A stretch of DNA of 63,217 nt from an uncultured Saprospiraceae bacterium (lineage in GTDB: Bacteria; Bacteroidota; Bacteroidia; Chitinophagales; Saprospiraceae): contig CALFWZ010000082.1 in assembly GCA_937928405.1 (NCBI GenBank), forward strand, positions 1 through 63,217. Direction: 5' to 3'. Of this stretch, positions 53,201 to 61,214 are shown piece after piece. The notes under the pieces were generated by a model, which was not told the DNA's origin, searched no databases, and saw nothing but the letters and a program-made list of their open reading frames with translations. A program made the translations under genes and the position numbers. Numbering within the stretch: the stretch's first letter is position 1; every line of letters starts with the position of its first letter.

Positions 53201-54623
53201 AAAAATATGTATAGGGAGAAAACCCACCACTTACATCCAAATAAATAGATCCCAAACTATCACAAACATTGGAAACTGATCCTGTAATTTCCATTACTGA
53301 TTCAGGCATAACAACAGTTGTTACCTCTTCACAATTATTACTGCTAACGGTCACCTCATATATACCAGGCGCTACATCAAATCTTTCAGCTCCTACAAAT
53401 CCATCAAACCAAGTATAGGTCAATCCCATTGGAGCAAAGCTAACGATGCCATTATTATCACAGCTAGGAGTGATCCAATGGCTATAACTTTCTAAGCTAT
53501 CTAAAAATGCTACCGTATAAGTAGCAGTTGTTGTGCACAATTGCTGCGTAGAATCACCAGTAGTAATCGTTACGTTATAAGTTCCTTCTGACAGATCAAA
53601 TACGTAATCTGAGTTTGGTAGATTATTGTCCCAATTAAAATCGTAATCTTGATTTTGATCTTGCATAAATAACTGGATAGAACCAGGCTCATCGCAATTC
53701 ATATCGATCACATTGACAAAATCAATAACTGGATCAGTACAAGTAACAAATGGTTCTACCGTAACAAAAACATAGGTCGTATCACAGTTTCCGTTGACAT
53801 CACATAGTACGATACAGGCTTGTTCGGTACCAGGCAAAATGCCTTCAAAATATAAGCCATTCGCCCCACCGATAGTCTGAAAATCTACGTAGGCGCCGCT
53901 TTGTGTAGCACATTCGTTAGCGAAATAATCAATAGGTCCTAAATTAGAAGTATCGAAAAATATACTATCCGATTCACCTTCTAAAATACTTAGGACTAAG
54001 GTATCGGTGATTTGTTCACAAACCACATCGATTAATAAGGTATCTGCACAATCTTCCAAGAAATTATAAGCAACAAAAACATGATTTCCAATTGGGAATT
54101 CGAATCCTGTTTGAGAATTAACTGAACTAAATTCTGGCGTTGTCGCCGCGGTCAATCCTGTGTTTATTTCCGTCCAAGATAACCATCCCAGAGAGTCGGG
54201 TGGACTTGAGGTTTCAATTTTAAAATTCATATCATCAAACGTCCAAGTTACTCCACTCAGCATAGTTAGGGTATCCGCAAATGCGTTCGGCGAACCTATT
54301 ATAAAATTATTAAATACGTTTCCGTCCACTTCCCAACTATCAAGATTGATGGGATAATTAGCAATACCCAACACATCATAAGCAGCAATCGTTTGACCAC
54401 CACAAGCTGATAGATTACCATTATAAGGAGTTCCATCAAGGGTATATTCGTATTCACCTGAAAATTCGTAATCTATTGGAAGACATTCAATAATACCTGA
54501 TTGGCAATTCTCGGTAGTTCGTAAAAGGTTGTTTTGGGTAAAATCCGGACAGTCTTGCGCGGATAAGGAGCCTGCAATAAGCAGAATTATTGACAAGAAA
54601 GTCAATTTGTCAAAAAAATTCAT
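50253..54623 (-). CDS. Large secreted protein: SprB-like repeats, dockerin-like segment, T9SS type A tail
   Basis: A protein of 1456 residues. Signal peptide (LSIILLIAGSLSAQ). Residues ~290-990 contain alternating repeats with 'GSIYLDVSGGFSPYTYFWGDG', 'VGTYTVTVTDTQGCT' and 'DLAAGTYTITVTNS', the SprB-repeat pattern. About residues 990-1150 have HYR-like units (AIDECGNLSTELHTVDVTGG). About residues 1150-1235 show GDTDSNKVVNNFDVFNIGFAYG and HADTDGNGIVDEQDILAVNLNY, two calcium-loop motifs as in dockerins. After a beta domain the last ~75 residues (AIDIYPNPVQTELFLDIP, LFGANGQMV, LPAGLYYLRI) are a type A T9SS tail. Extracellular; ligand unknown. Confidence 0.85.
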   Translation of the reverse strand: MNFFDKLTFLSIILLIAGSLSAQDCPDFTQNNLLRTTENCQSGIIECLPIDYEFSGEYEYTLDGTPYNGNLSACGGQTIAAYDVLGIANYPINLDSWEVDGNVFNNFIIGSPNAFADTLTMLSGVTWTFDDMNFKIETSSPPDSLGWLSWTEINTGLTAATTPEFSSVNSQTGFEFPIGNHVFVAYNFLEDCADTLLIDVVCEQITDTLVLSILEGESDSIFFDTSNLGPIDYFANECATQSGAYVDFQTIGGANGLYFEGILPGTEQACIVLCDVNGNCDTTYVFVTVEPFVTCTDPVIDFVNVIDMNCDEPGSIQLFMQDQNQDYDFNWDNNLPNSDYVFDLSEGTYNVTITTGDSTQQLCTTTATYTVAFLDSLESYSHWITPSCDNNGIVSFAPMGLTYTWFDGFVGAERFDVAPGIYEVTVSSNNCEEVTTVVMPESVMEITGSVSNVCDSLGSIYLDVSGGFSPYTYFWGDGATSSNRVSVNVGTYTVTVTDTQGCTAENTFEVVDDCPSGCTFPQITNIIKVNPSCTETGSLTVQLLDNSVDYVFDWSHGGPNSAIQTDLDPGTYNVTITNTDPATGAVCTATAESTLWNLDSLSFFLVGSGPATCAAPGFAEYSDPTLIYTWSDGVTSYLRDDLVAGNYTVTVTSPNGNCQAVDFLTIQQGSNIVLNGFAANVCDTLGSIYLTVSGGAWPYTYQWSNGVTTLSQPELNVGTYTITVTDDLGCTLTQTYTIVDDCPSSGCIEPIIVATDTRDPDCNNPGRILLEVGNFDPNMFYTWSHGGPNSNIQTDLSAGDYEVTISNIDPVTGVSCFTTASFTLFQNDSLGVFLVSSTPAGCNGPGTAEYSDPTLIYTWSDGGVGYTRNDLAAGTYTITVTNSIESCTEINSLTITNNSAIDASTLVSNVCDTLGSIYINVDGGTWPYTFDWADIPGNMNQGWREAVDVGNYSVTITDASGCTLALDFTIVDDCPMTGDLIFTFIPGDEDVLCGESAPIINPIAESDCPGDINYTFTETQSPNCGNTNILTREWIATDACGNTAVAQQTIFENDFEVPEIITVGNITVDLLNGDSLPDPLGFATAEDDCGLIADLSYTKEESITTDGYQVAYTWTAIDECGNLSTELHTVDVTGGMIWPGDTDSNKVVNNFDVFNIGFAYGETGPTRMSPTLDFLPQYAAPWSANGLDDVNFRHADTDGNGIVDEQDILAVNLNYDLTHNLQEQGDTRETFEVDFIYETVTADNWVHVAVMLGNTAEPIDDFYGAGFTIEYDQNMVVPNTAHVDFSESWTGTFFSDFLALQKDFYDEGRLDVGLVRINQQGVDGSGKIGSFRFQLPEGVDFTPFMLTARAGEGVRADKSPYELETTEVIVTNVKDILSPAAIDIYPNPVQTELFLDIPNDLEVTDIQLFGANGQMVQEYADLTTRTLDVGSLPAGLYYLRILTTEGTWTDKVSIMK

Positions 54624-54713
54624 AGGATGATTTTAGGATGAAAGATAGTAGGCTATGTTTATCTGGATTTCTCAACTTTTACATAGACAAAAACCGTACT
54701 ATTTTCAAAAATA

Positions 54714-54749
54714 ATAAAAAAAGTCTGACCCCCTGGTACCAGAAGGTCA
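54714..54749 (-). terminator. Intrinsic terminator after holA
   Basis: On the minus strand TGACCTTCTG / CAGGGGGTCA form a 10-bp stem with two G-U pairs and a GTAC loop, followed by GACTTTTTTT. It lies 160 nt after the holA stop, before the start of the large secreted protein gene. Confidence 0.75.
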
Positions 54750-54908
54750 AACATAACTACTTTAATTACTTATACTATAAAGAGTGTAAAAAAAAGAAAA
54801 ACGCTGCATGAGCCGGGAAAAATGGCTAAAGATGATGGGCTTTAAAGCCTATTTTATTCGGATTCGTATTGGTCAACCTAAACTAGCTAACCAGTTCTTA
54901 ATCAGCGA

Positions 54909-55910
54909 TTAATGCAATATTTTAAAGACGAGTTCTTTCAGTAAGGCGCCGTTGGTGGCAGAATGATTTTTTACTCCTTTAGACCGAAGGTCATATTCAC
55001 TCAAAGTACTGATGATTTGTTTGATTTTGGAAAGGGGGAACTGGCGAGCAGCCGCTTTATATTCTTTAATAAAATAAGAAGAACCGATAGAACAAGTTCT
55101 TTGAATTTCTTGATCGGAAGCTCCTCGCAGGTGATGGAGCAAATATAATTTACTAAAATAATTATACAGGGCAGGGATCACCATGACCAGTGGATGTTGC
55201 TTTGGATTGGCGATAAAATAATTAACAATCCGGTTGGCTTTGAGTACTTGTCGCAAGCCTAAAGCTTTTTGTAATTCGAAAACGTTATAATCTTTACTGA
55301 TCCCAATATTATCTTGAATATGCTGCACCGATACCTTGGTACCTTTGGGTACATTGATCGATAATTTATCTAGTTCGTTAGCCACCTTAGAGAGATCGGT
55401 TCCTAGGTATTCAGCCGTTAGTTGAGCAGCATTGGCACTGATGTCCAGTTTTTTTCTTTTCAAATAACTCGTAATCCAATCAGGCATTTGATTATCATAG
55501 ATCGGTTTGGTTTCCAGCATGGCCGTCTGCTTTTTGACCAATTTGCCAAACTTCGTTCGACCATCAAACTTTTTATGTTTATAACAAATAACTAAAAGTG
55601 TAGTAGGAACTGGCTTTTCGAGATAAGCCGCTAATTCACCAAGGGTTCTCATCTCTTGCGCTTCCTTCAGAATAACCACCTGCCGCTCCGCCATCATCGG
55701 GTATCGCGAGATGATATCACGCAGGGTTTGAAAGTCTGTGTCTTTTCCGTAAAGAATGGTTTGGTTGAAGGAACGCTCGCCTTCGGTCAGCACATTGCGC
55801 TCAATATAATCAGAGATTTGATCAATAAAATAGGATTCTTTTCCATGCAGAAAATAGACGGGCCGGAAATTCCGAGCTTTAAGCGAATCCATTATTTGTT
55901 CAAAAGTCAT
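54909..55910 (-). CDS. holA: DNA polymerase III subunit delta
   Basis: A protein of 333 residues, normal size. It loads the sliding clamp as part of the clamp-loader complex. The family pattern is visible in RPVYFLHGKESYFIDQISDYIE, the degenerate nucleotide-fold region (TLLVICYKHKKFDGRTKFGKLVKK), LTAEYLGTDLSKVANELDKLSI and the C-terminal helical LPLSKIKQIISTLSEYDLRSKGV. The -7 box TAAATTTG lies upstream on the minus strand at 55940-55947, about 30 nt before the ATG, although the -33 part is not clear. Confidence 0.9.
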   Translation of the reverse strand: MTFEQIMDSLKARNFRPVYFLHGKESYFIDQISDYIERNVLTEGERSFNQTILYGKDTDFQTLRDIISRYPMMAERQVVILKEAQEMRTLGELAAYLEKPVPTTLLVICYKHKKFDGRTKFGKLVKKQTAMLETKPIYDNQMPDWITSYLKRKKLDISANAAQLTAEYLGTDLSKVANELDKLSINVPKGTKVSVQHIQDNIGISKDYNVFELQKALGLRQVLKANRIVNYFIANPKQHPLVMVIPALYNYFSKLYLLHHLRGASDQEIQRTCSIGSSYFIKEYKAAARQFPLSKIKQIISTLSEYDLRSKGVKNHSATNGALLKELVFKILH

Positions 55911-56308
55911 CTAGGGAGCTCCTATTTGGTGAAGTTGGACAAATTTAAGATTTTTTTTGAAAGGAGATTGAATAGGGATTAAACATAAATTTATTAAGCA
56001 AAGCAACATCATTGCTCTATGACACCTTTTTCTAACAAAAACTTCTACGATTCAACAACTCAACGATGAGTTTACGCTAAAAAGTGTTTTTCGCGCAGAC
56101 CTGTTCCGAACTCGATTCGGGAGGCGCAGCACCTGTTCCGACCATGTTTCGGAAGACCTTCTAACCTGCCTGTCCGGCAGTATATCTTTTACCGCAAAGC
56201 AAAGACATATAATAGTTTTATTTCATAATGTTTAAAAAATCTGTTTTCTTAGCTTTTAGCGTAAGCTCAACGATTCAACAGCTCAACGATTCAACAAAAA
56301 AACAATCA
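55911..56308. other. Repeat-rich gene-free spacer
   Basis: 398 bp. It has octamer-type units at 56050-56075 and 56268-56298 (CAACGATTCAACAGCTCAAC), and a palindrome copy CCTGCCTGTCCGGCAG at 56165-56180. Between them is a GC-richer stretch with direct repeats of ACCTGTTCCGA (around 56099 and 56141). No gene. It is a concentrated site of the dispersed repeat family. Confidence 0.6.
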
Positions 56309-56728
56309 CTACTTCTTCCTTCTCCAATATTGAGTCCGTCCCAATAAGGAAAAGCCAATATAGCCTCTAACTTTAAGCTTATCATCTTCGACCAATTCTA
56401 AATAACACTTATATACTTTTCCAGACTCGGGATCTAAGATGGTTCCGCCTTCATAACTATCTCCTTCTTTTTCCAGGCCTTCAATAATTTGCATTCCGAT
56501 GATGGGTTGGTTCTTTTTATTTCCTTTGCAATTTTCACAAATAGCATCAGATGGTCCTGTGTAGGTGGCCATTACTTTAGCGGTATATTCGCCATTGTTC
56601 TCGTAAATTTCAATCAAGCCTTTTTTCTCATTGGTTTTATCGTCGTAGGTCTCCCACGCCCCAAGGATGGTCTGTGCAGAAAGAGTGAAGGTGAGGAGCA
56701 TGAACGTTAAAGAGAGCAAGTACTTCAT
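56309..56728 (-). CDS. Secreted DUF2147 domain protein
   Basis: About 139 residues from the ATG at 56728 with a signal peptide (YLLSLTFMLLTFTLSAQ). The domain pattern LGAWETYDDKTNEKKGLIEIYENNGEYTAKVM, CENCKGNKKNQPIIGMQIIEGL, GTILDPESGKVYKCYLEL and KLKVRGYIG...GRTQYWRR is that of DUF2147, a small beta-rich periplasmic family. The CENCKG Cys pair is typical. Function unknown. The longer frame to 56785 has no support. Confidence 0.85.
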   Translation of the reverse strand: MKYLLSLTFMLLTFTLSAQTILGAWETYDDKTNEKKGLIEIYENNGEYTAKVMATYTGPSDAICENCKGNKKNQPIIGMQIIEGLEKEGDSYEGGTILDPESGKVYKCYLELVEDDKLKVRGYIGFSLLGRTQYWRRKK

Positions 56729-56854
56729 AGTTTTGAGTTTTGAGTTTTTTAGTAAAAAAAAATACGAGTAAGAAGAATTGTTCAATGCTTTTAACGATTG
56801 ATCAGGTGGTTTTATTTCAAACGCTTTTTATGATTTTTTCAAAAAAAAAATTTC

Positions 56855-57937
56855 CTAAAAAGCATTAGGAAGTTTTTCATCTGTCGTGGTAACATAAGGT
56901 GTTGAGCCGTCTTTCAATTTTTTTCGAATCATATCCTCCACTGCCTGAAACCAACGAGGATGATCATTGAGTCCTTCTACCAGCTGAAGGAGTTCTCCCC
57001 CCGCCTCTTCAAACTCTTCTTGGTATTCGTCACTGATTTCAATCGTTGTTTCTAAACAATCACAAATAAAAGCGGGACAAAAAACAAGTACTTTTTTCTT
57101 TCCCTCTTTAGCTAATTTTTCAATAATATCACTGGTATAAGGTTGCACCCAGGGGTCCCGTCCCAATCGAGATTGATAGCATTGGGTCCACATTTCTTTT
57201 GGAATTCCCAATCCTTTGACAATCCCACGAGTCGTTTCAGCACAACCAGCTGTATAACAAAGTCGATTTACATCAGTGATTGTATTACAACATTCATAAT
57301 CTTTTTTCAAACAATGCCCACAGTCATCTCCTTTGGTGATTTGTCGCTCGGGCAATCCATGATAACTAAAAAGTACATGGTCATAATCTTGCCAATTATA
57401 AGATTTTCCTCTTTGAATAAAAGCATCTAAGTATCCTGGATCATCATAAAAAGCATCAATCATTTTCACCTCAGGAATCAACCATTGCTTACTGAGTACC
57501 CGCATCACTTCCTCCTGTACCGACCCCGTAGAAGCAGAAGCATATTGTGGGAAAAGCGGTAACACCACTATCTGCTTTACGCGTTGTTCTTGCATTTTTT
57601 TGAGGGCAGACTCAATAGAAGGATTTTGATAGCGCATGGCTAATTCTACCACATAATCCTCTCCAAATCTTCGCTGAATTTCTTCACTAAGTTTATAACC
57701 ATAGACTTTGAGCGGAGACCCCTCTTCCATCCATAAGTCTTGGTACCCTTTTGCTGACTCACCAGAACGGAAAGGCAGAATTAATAAAGGAACTATAATC
57801 TTTCGCACCGCCCAAACGTCAATGACTCGGGGGTCACTCAAAAACTGCTTCAGATAACGATAGACGGCACTTCGAGTAGGCGCATCGGGTGTTCCGAGAT
57901 TGACGAGCAGTATACCTGTTTTTCCTTTATTATCCAT
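56855..57937 (-). CDS. hemH: Ferrochelatase
   Basis: About 360 residues from the ATG at 57937 (a TTG at 57955 is less likely). It inserts Fe2+ into protoporphyrin IX, or into coproporphyrin in some lineages. Family elements: GILLVNLGTPDAPT, YRYLKQFLSDPRVIDV, MRYQNPSIESALKKM, VLPLFPQYASASTGSV, DHVLFSYHGLPERQI (active-site His) and VFCPAFICDCLETTIEI (Glu). A Cys-rich stretch (CGHCLKKDYECC...C...C) follows the His motif; some ferrochelatases bind a [2Fe-2S] cluster, but cluster binding here is only a possibility. The promoter box overlaps the open frame upstream. Confidence 0.93.
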   Translation of the reverse strand: MDNKGKTGILLVNLGTPDAPTRSAVYRYLKQFLSDPRVIDVWAVRKIIVPLLILPFRSGESAKGYQDLWMEEGSPLKVYGYKLSEEIQRRFGEDYVVELAMRYQNPSIESALKKMQEQRVKQIVVLPLFPQYASASTGSVQEEVMRVLSKQWLIPEVKMIDAFYDDPGYLDAFIQRGKSYNWQDYDHVLFSYHGLPERQITKGDDCGHCLKKDYECCNTITDVNRLCYTAGCAETTRGIVKGLGIPKEMWTQCYQSRLGRDPWVQPYTSDIIEKLAKEGKKKVLVFCPAFICDCLETTIEISDEYQEEFEEAGGELLQLVEGLNDHPRWFQAVEDMIRKKLKDGSTPYVTTTDEKLPNAF

Positions 57938-57952
57938 GATTTTAATTTTTTC

Positions 57953-57960
57953 CAAAGTTA
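57953..57960 (-). promoter_or_regulatory. Candidate -7 box of hemH
   Basis: The minus strand reads TAACTTTG, a full match to TAnnTTTG, 15 nt before the ATG at 57937. The short leader supports the ATG over the TTG start, because the TTG lies inside the box. No clear -33 element. Confidence 0.5.
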
Positions 57961-58054
57961 AACACTAAATACGGTTCGTGGTTGACCTAATGAGTAATTT
58001 AATAGTAAAAAAGTGCACGAACCCTTTATATAAGGGAATAGGAAAAATATAACC

Positions 58055-58174
58055 TACTCATTCTGCGACTTTAAGTTGCTCTTCTTCTGCGTTGTGAAAA
58101 TACTCATTATGCTAAGGCATAACTCCGTTTTTCACGCCTTGAATAAAAACAACTTAAAACCACATTTATGAGTA
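58055..58174. repeat. 120-bp palindromic, MITE-like element
   Basis: The ends TACTCAT (58055-58061) and ATGAGTA (58168-58174) are inverted. Nested inside are TTAAGTTG / CAACTTAA, GTGAAAA / TTTTTCAC and a central TTATGC-TAAG-GCATAA hairpin. Together they make a long four-level imperfect stem. It lies between the hemH and surE promoters. It carries no open frame. Confidence 0.75.
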
Positions 58175-58206
58175 CTTTATTTATTTCCTACTCCCTAAAA
58201 TATCTT

Positions 58207-58214
58207 TATCTTTG
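58207..58214 (+). promoter_or_regulatory. Candidate -7 box for surE-lpxB
   Basis: TATCTTTG matches TAnnTTTG, 52 nt before the surE ATG. A T-rich stretch (58180-58186) is at about the -33 place but lacks the G. It would drive the surE-TM protein-lpxB group. Confidence 0.5.
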
Positions 58215-58265
58215 CCGTTAACGGAATAGCCACAGTTTAATAGGCTGCTCATTCAAAAAAAATTC

Positions 58266-59042
58266 ATGAAAAAACCCCTTATTTTAGTTACCAATGACGA
58301 TGGTATTTTTGCAGGTGGAATTCGCACCTTAATTGAAATTGCGCAAGAGTTAGGCGAAGTAGTAGTGATGGCTCCCGATGCTCCCCAATCAGCTACCGGA
58401 CACGCGATTACCATCAGAGAACCCCTAAGATTTCAACGAGCGAAGGAGTTTCCGAATATCGAAGCGTATAAATGTTCCGGCACTCCCGTGGATTGTGTCA
58501 AACTAGCGAGAGGTGTTCCTTTAAAAGGTAGAAAAATAGATTTATGCGTATCTGGGATCAACCACGGTTCCAACGCTTCCACCAATATTATTTATTCTGG
58601 AACCATGTCTGCCGCGATGGAGGCTTCTATGGAAGGCATTGACGCTATCGGATTTTCATTACTCGATTTTTCTGAGGATGCGGATTTTAGTCAATCTCGT
58701 AGTTATGTAAAAGCCATTATGGAATACGTACTTGAGAATGGAATGGAGCATGGAAAATTACTAAACGTTAATATTCCCAAATTACCGACTTCCGAAATAA
58801 AAGGTATTAAAATTTGCAGACAGGCCAACGCCAAATGGGAAGAAATCTTTGAGGAGAAAAAAGATCCAATGGGACATTCTTATTACTGGCTCACCGGAAA
58901 ATTTGCTAATTTTGATGAGCGCCAAGATATTGATCTCAAGGCGCTAGGAGAAGGGTATATTTCTATCGTTCCAGCAATGCATGACTTAACAAATACCGCA
59001 GCGATGGAACCGCTAAAGGCGATGGAAAATATTGCTATTTAG
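58266..59042 (+). CDS. surE: 5'/3'-nucleotidase SurE
   Basis: A protein of 258 residues. It removes phosphate from nucleoside monophosphates. LILVTNDDGIFAGGIRTL (metal-binding DD), VVMAPDAPQSATGHAITI, YKCSGTPVDCVKLA, LCVSGINHGSNASTNIIYSGTMSAAMEA and INVNIPKLP-like positions match the family. It is first of a plus-strand group with a small membrane protein and lpxB, a gene order common in Bacteroidota. Confidence 0.94.
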   Translation: MKKPLILVTNDDGIFAGGIRTLIEIAQELGEVVVMAPDAPQSATGHAITIREPLRFQRAKEFPNIEAYKCSGTPVDCVKLARGVPLKGRKIDLCVSGINHGSNASTNIIYSGTMSAAMEASMEGIDAIGFSLLDFSEDADFSQSRSYVKAIMEYVLENGMEHGKLLNVNIPKLPTSEIKGIKICRQANAKWEEIFEEKKDPMGHSYYWLTGKFANFDERQDIDLKALGEGYISIVPAMHDLTNTAAMEPLKAMENIAI

Positions 59043-59072
59043 AATAGTTCAATTTCATTCAAAAACCGTGAT

Positions 59073-59369
59073 ATGGATAAAGACAAAATCGTCCTTGGAT
59101 TAATTCTAGGTTTTATTTTACCAGTGGTGGGATATGCCCTTTTATTGGAAATTTATGATCAACTCAGCAGCAGTGGTATCATCAGCGACGAAGGATTTTC
59201 ACGTACCTTTCGAGAGAGGACTATTGCCTTATTGGCCATTTGTTTCAACCTTATTCCTTTTACTTTTTTTAATAGAAAAAGGATGCAAAACGGGATGCGG
59301 GGCTTAGTTTTTCCAACCGTATTATTCGTAATCATATGGCTCTACTATTTTAGAGAATCTATTTTATAA
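59073..59369 (+). CDS. Small three-segment membrane protein between surE and lpxB
   Basis: A protein of 98 residues with three predicted membrane segments: VLGLILGFILPVVGYALLL, TIALLAICFNLIPFTFF and GLVFPTVLFVIIWLYYF. It starts 30 nt after surE and ends six nt before lpxB, so it is co-transcribed with both. I know of no function. Its place next to a lipid A gene makes an envelope role plausible, without proof. Confidence 0.75.
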   Translation: MDKDKIVLGLILGFILPVVGYALLLEIYDQLSSSGIISDEGFSRTFRERTIALLAICFNLIPFTFFNRKRMQNGMRGLVFPTVLFVIIWLYYFRESIL

Positions 59370-59375
59370 AAAAAT

Positions 59376-60500
59376 ATGCGTTACTATCTCATCGCAGGAG
59401 AAGCGTCAGGTGACTTGCACGGTTCTAATCTAGTCAAGGCCATACAGTTGCAAGACAAGGAGGCTCTTTGCCAAGGCTGGGGAGGTGATTTAATGAACGC
59501 AGCGAATGTCAAGATAACAAAACATTATCGAGATTTGGCTTTTATGGGTTTTTATGAAGTAGTAAAAAACATTGATACGATTCGTAAAAATTTTAAAGCC
59601 TGTAAAAAAGATATTCTAGCCTTCCAGCCTAATGTGGTCATCCTAATTGATTATCCAGGATTTAATCTACGAATGGCCAAATGGATTAAAAAACAAGGAA
59701 TAAAAATAGTCTATTATATTTCTCCACAAATCTGGGCCTGGCATACTAGTCGAGTACATCAAATCAAAAAACTAGTAGACCGCATGTTGGTCATTCTTCC
59801 TTTTGAAAAAACATTTTATCAACAATATAATTACGAAGTAGATTTCGTCGGCCATCCCCTACTCGATCATCTAACAAACCTTCCACCAATAGATAATTTT
59901 CGAATCCATTATAATTTAGATGATCGTCCCATTATCGCCTTACTACCGGGTAGCCGTAAACAAGAAATAAAAAAAATGTTGACAGGAATGCTTAGCGTGG
60001 TCCATGATTTTAAGGATTACCAGTTTGTTATTGCGGGCGCACCATCCATTCCAATTGCTTATTATCAACGTCTAATTGAACAACAAAATTTTAGCGACGC
60101 GTTCACTCCAAAAATTGTTAATAACCAAACGTACCAATTGCTCTCAATAAGTCACGCAGCACTCGTAACTTCAGGAACAGCTACGCTAGAAACTGCGCTA
60201 TTTGATGTTCCGCAGGTGGTATGTTATACTGGAAATCCATTATCTTTCCAGTTGGCTAGACGACTCGTAAAAGTTAAGTATATCTCGTTGATCAACCTCG
60301 TCCTCGATCAACCATTAGTAACGGAGTTGATACAGTCGGATTTCAATAAAAAGAAAATTACGTCTGAGTTAAATAATATTCTATCAAAAAAATGTAGAAC
60401 TGAAATACTTGCTGGATATGCGAATTTAAAGATTGCCTTAGGAAAGGAAGGTGCGTCAAAAAGAGCGGCGGAGGTGATTGTTGATTTGTTGATTTGTTGA
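59376..60500 (+). CDS. lpxB: Lipid-A-disaccharide synthase
   Basis: A protein of 374 residues, family GT19. It joins UDP-diacylglucosamine and lipid X. YYLIAGEASGDLHGSNLVKAI, LAFMGFYEVVKN, VILIDYPGFNLRMAKW, VYYISPQIWAWHTSRV, LPFEKTFYQQYNYEVDFVGHPLLD, ALLPGSRKQEI and ALVTSGTATLETALFDVPQVVCY are all present. The last codons (VDLLIC and stop) are made from GATTTGTT octamers, so the C-terminal end has been shaped by the repeat. Confidence 0.94.
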   Translation: MRYYLIAGEASGDLHGSNLVKAIQLQDKEALCQGWGGDLMNAANVKITKHYRDLAFMGFYEVVKNIDTIRKNFKACKKDILAFQPNVVILIDYPGFNLRMAKWIKKQGIKIVYYISPQIWAWHTSRVHQIKKLVDRMLVILPFEKTFYQQYNYEVDFVGHPLLDHLTNLPPIDNFRIHYNLDDRPIIALLPGSRKQEIKKMLTGMLSVVHDFKDYQFVIAGAPSIPIAYYQRLIEQQNFSDAFTPKIVNNQTYQLLSISHAALVTSGTATLETALFDVPQVVCYTGNPLSFQLARRLVKVKYISLINLVLDQPLVTELIQSDFNKKKITSELNNILSKKCRTEILAGYANLKIALGKEGASKRAAEVIVDLLIC

Positions 60501-60532
60501 TTCCTGCCTGCCGGCAGGCAAGGTGTTGATTA
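60479..60532. repeat. Octamer/palindrome element at the lpxB 3' end
   Basis: GTTGATTTGTTGATTTGTTG is followed by the palindrome CCTGCCTGCCGGCAGGCA (60503-60520) and AGGTGTTGATTAA. This is the most complete copy of the composite repeat and nearly identical in layout to 17614-17650. It includes the lpxB stop codon. Confidence 0.9.
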
Positions 60533-60619
60533 AGGTATTTAATATACTTGTGATATCGATGTTTCATTTCTGGTTGTTTTGATTTTGAGGTTGAGGTTGA
60601 GGTTATTTTTTTAAAAGAT

Positions 60620-61105
60620 ATGTGTATGAAAAAAATGTCTGCTTCTGCTGAATCTCCGCATCCATTGTTGCCTTCTGGTGATTGGGAAGGGTTTTATGTC
60701 TATCAACAAGGACCGGGGTCGGAGCAACATAAAATGGAGGTGCGATTAAATTTTGAAAATGGAATAATTACCGGATCAGGATCGGATGATGTGGCGGGGC
60801 ATTCTTGGCAAGGCAGTTATAATTTAAGTTCTATGTCTTGCGAGATGACAAAAGTTTATCCTTCGCATTCAGTGAACTATCAAGGTAGTATTGATGAAAA
60901 TGGCATCTGGGGTTCATGGGAATTGATGGCATGGCGCGGTGGATTTCATATTTGGCCTAAAAAACAAAAATCAGAAGCGGAAGCATCGGAAGAAATTGAA
61001 AAGAAAAAGAAAGTATTGGTAATTGGTAAAGAATATCGAATGCTCAATCAGGGTTGTTCGAAAGAATCAAAAAGAAAAAAATATCCAATGTTGAATATCC
61101 AATAA
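60620..61105 (+). CDS. Hypothetical protein, beta-rich
   Basis: A protein of 161 residues without a clear signal peptide (MCMKKMSASAES; start uncertain among three Met). GDWEGFYVYQQGPGSEQHKMEVRLNFENGIITGSGSDDVAGHSWQGSY and VNYQGSIDENGIWGSWEL suggest a small beta-barrel such as those of lipocalin-like hypothetical proteins. The last ~35 residues are basic and come from AT-rich repeat-like sequence (AATATCCAATGTTGAATATC). I do not recognise the family. Confidence 0.55.
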   Translation: MCMKKMSASAESPHPLLPSGDWEGFYVYQQGPGSEQHKMEVRLNFENGIITGSGSDDVAGHSWQGSYNLSSMSCEMTKVYPSHSVNYQGSIDENGIWGSWELMAWRGGFHIWPKKQKSEAEASEEIEKKKKVLVIGKEYRMLNQGCSKESKRKKYPMLNIQ

Positions 61106-61214
61106 GTCAATATTCAATATTACTGACATTTTACAAGAGAAACCTAGTTTTCATAATAGAAGGTTTATTCAACATTAAAGCTAAAAATTATTTTTTTCAC
61201 TAAAATATAGTTGT

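Larger units (their letters stand above)
57938..58265. other. Divergent spacer between hemH and surE
   Basis: 328 bp between divergent genes. It holds the hemH promoter box (57953-57960), a 120-bp imperfect palindromic element (58055-58174) and the surE promoter box (58207-58214). No gene. Confidence 0.7.

Noticed and set aside
60358..60567. 69-codon minus-strand frame over the lpxB end
   Set aside because: It is translated palindrome/octamer repeat (LACRQAG) and antisense to lpxB.
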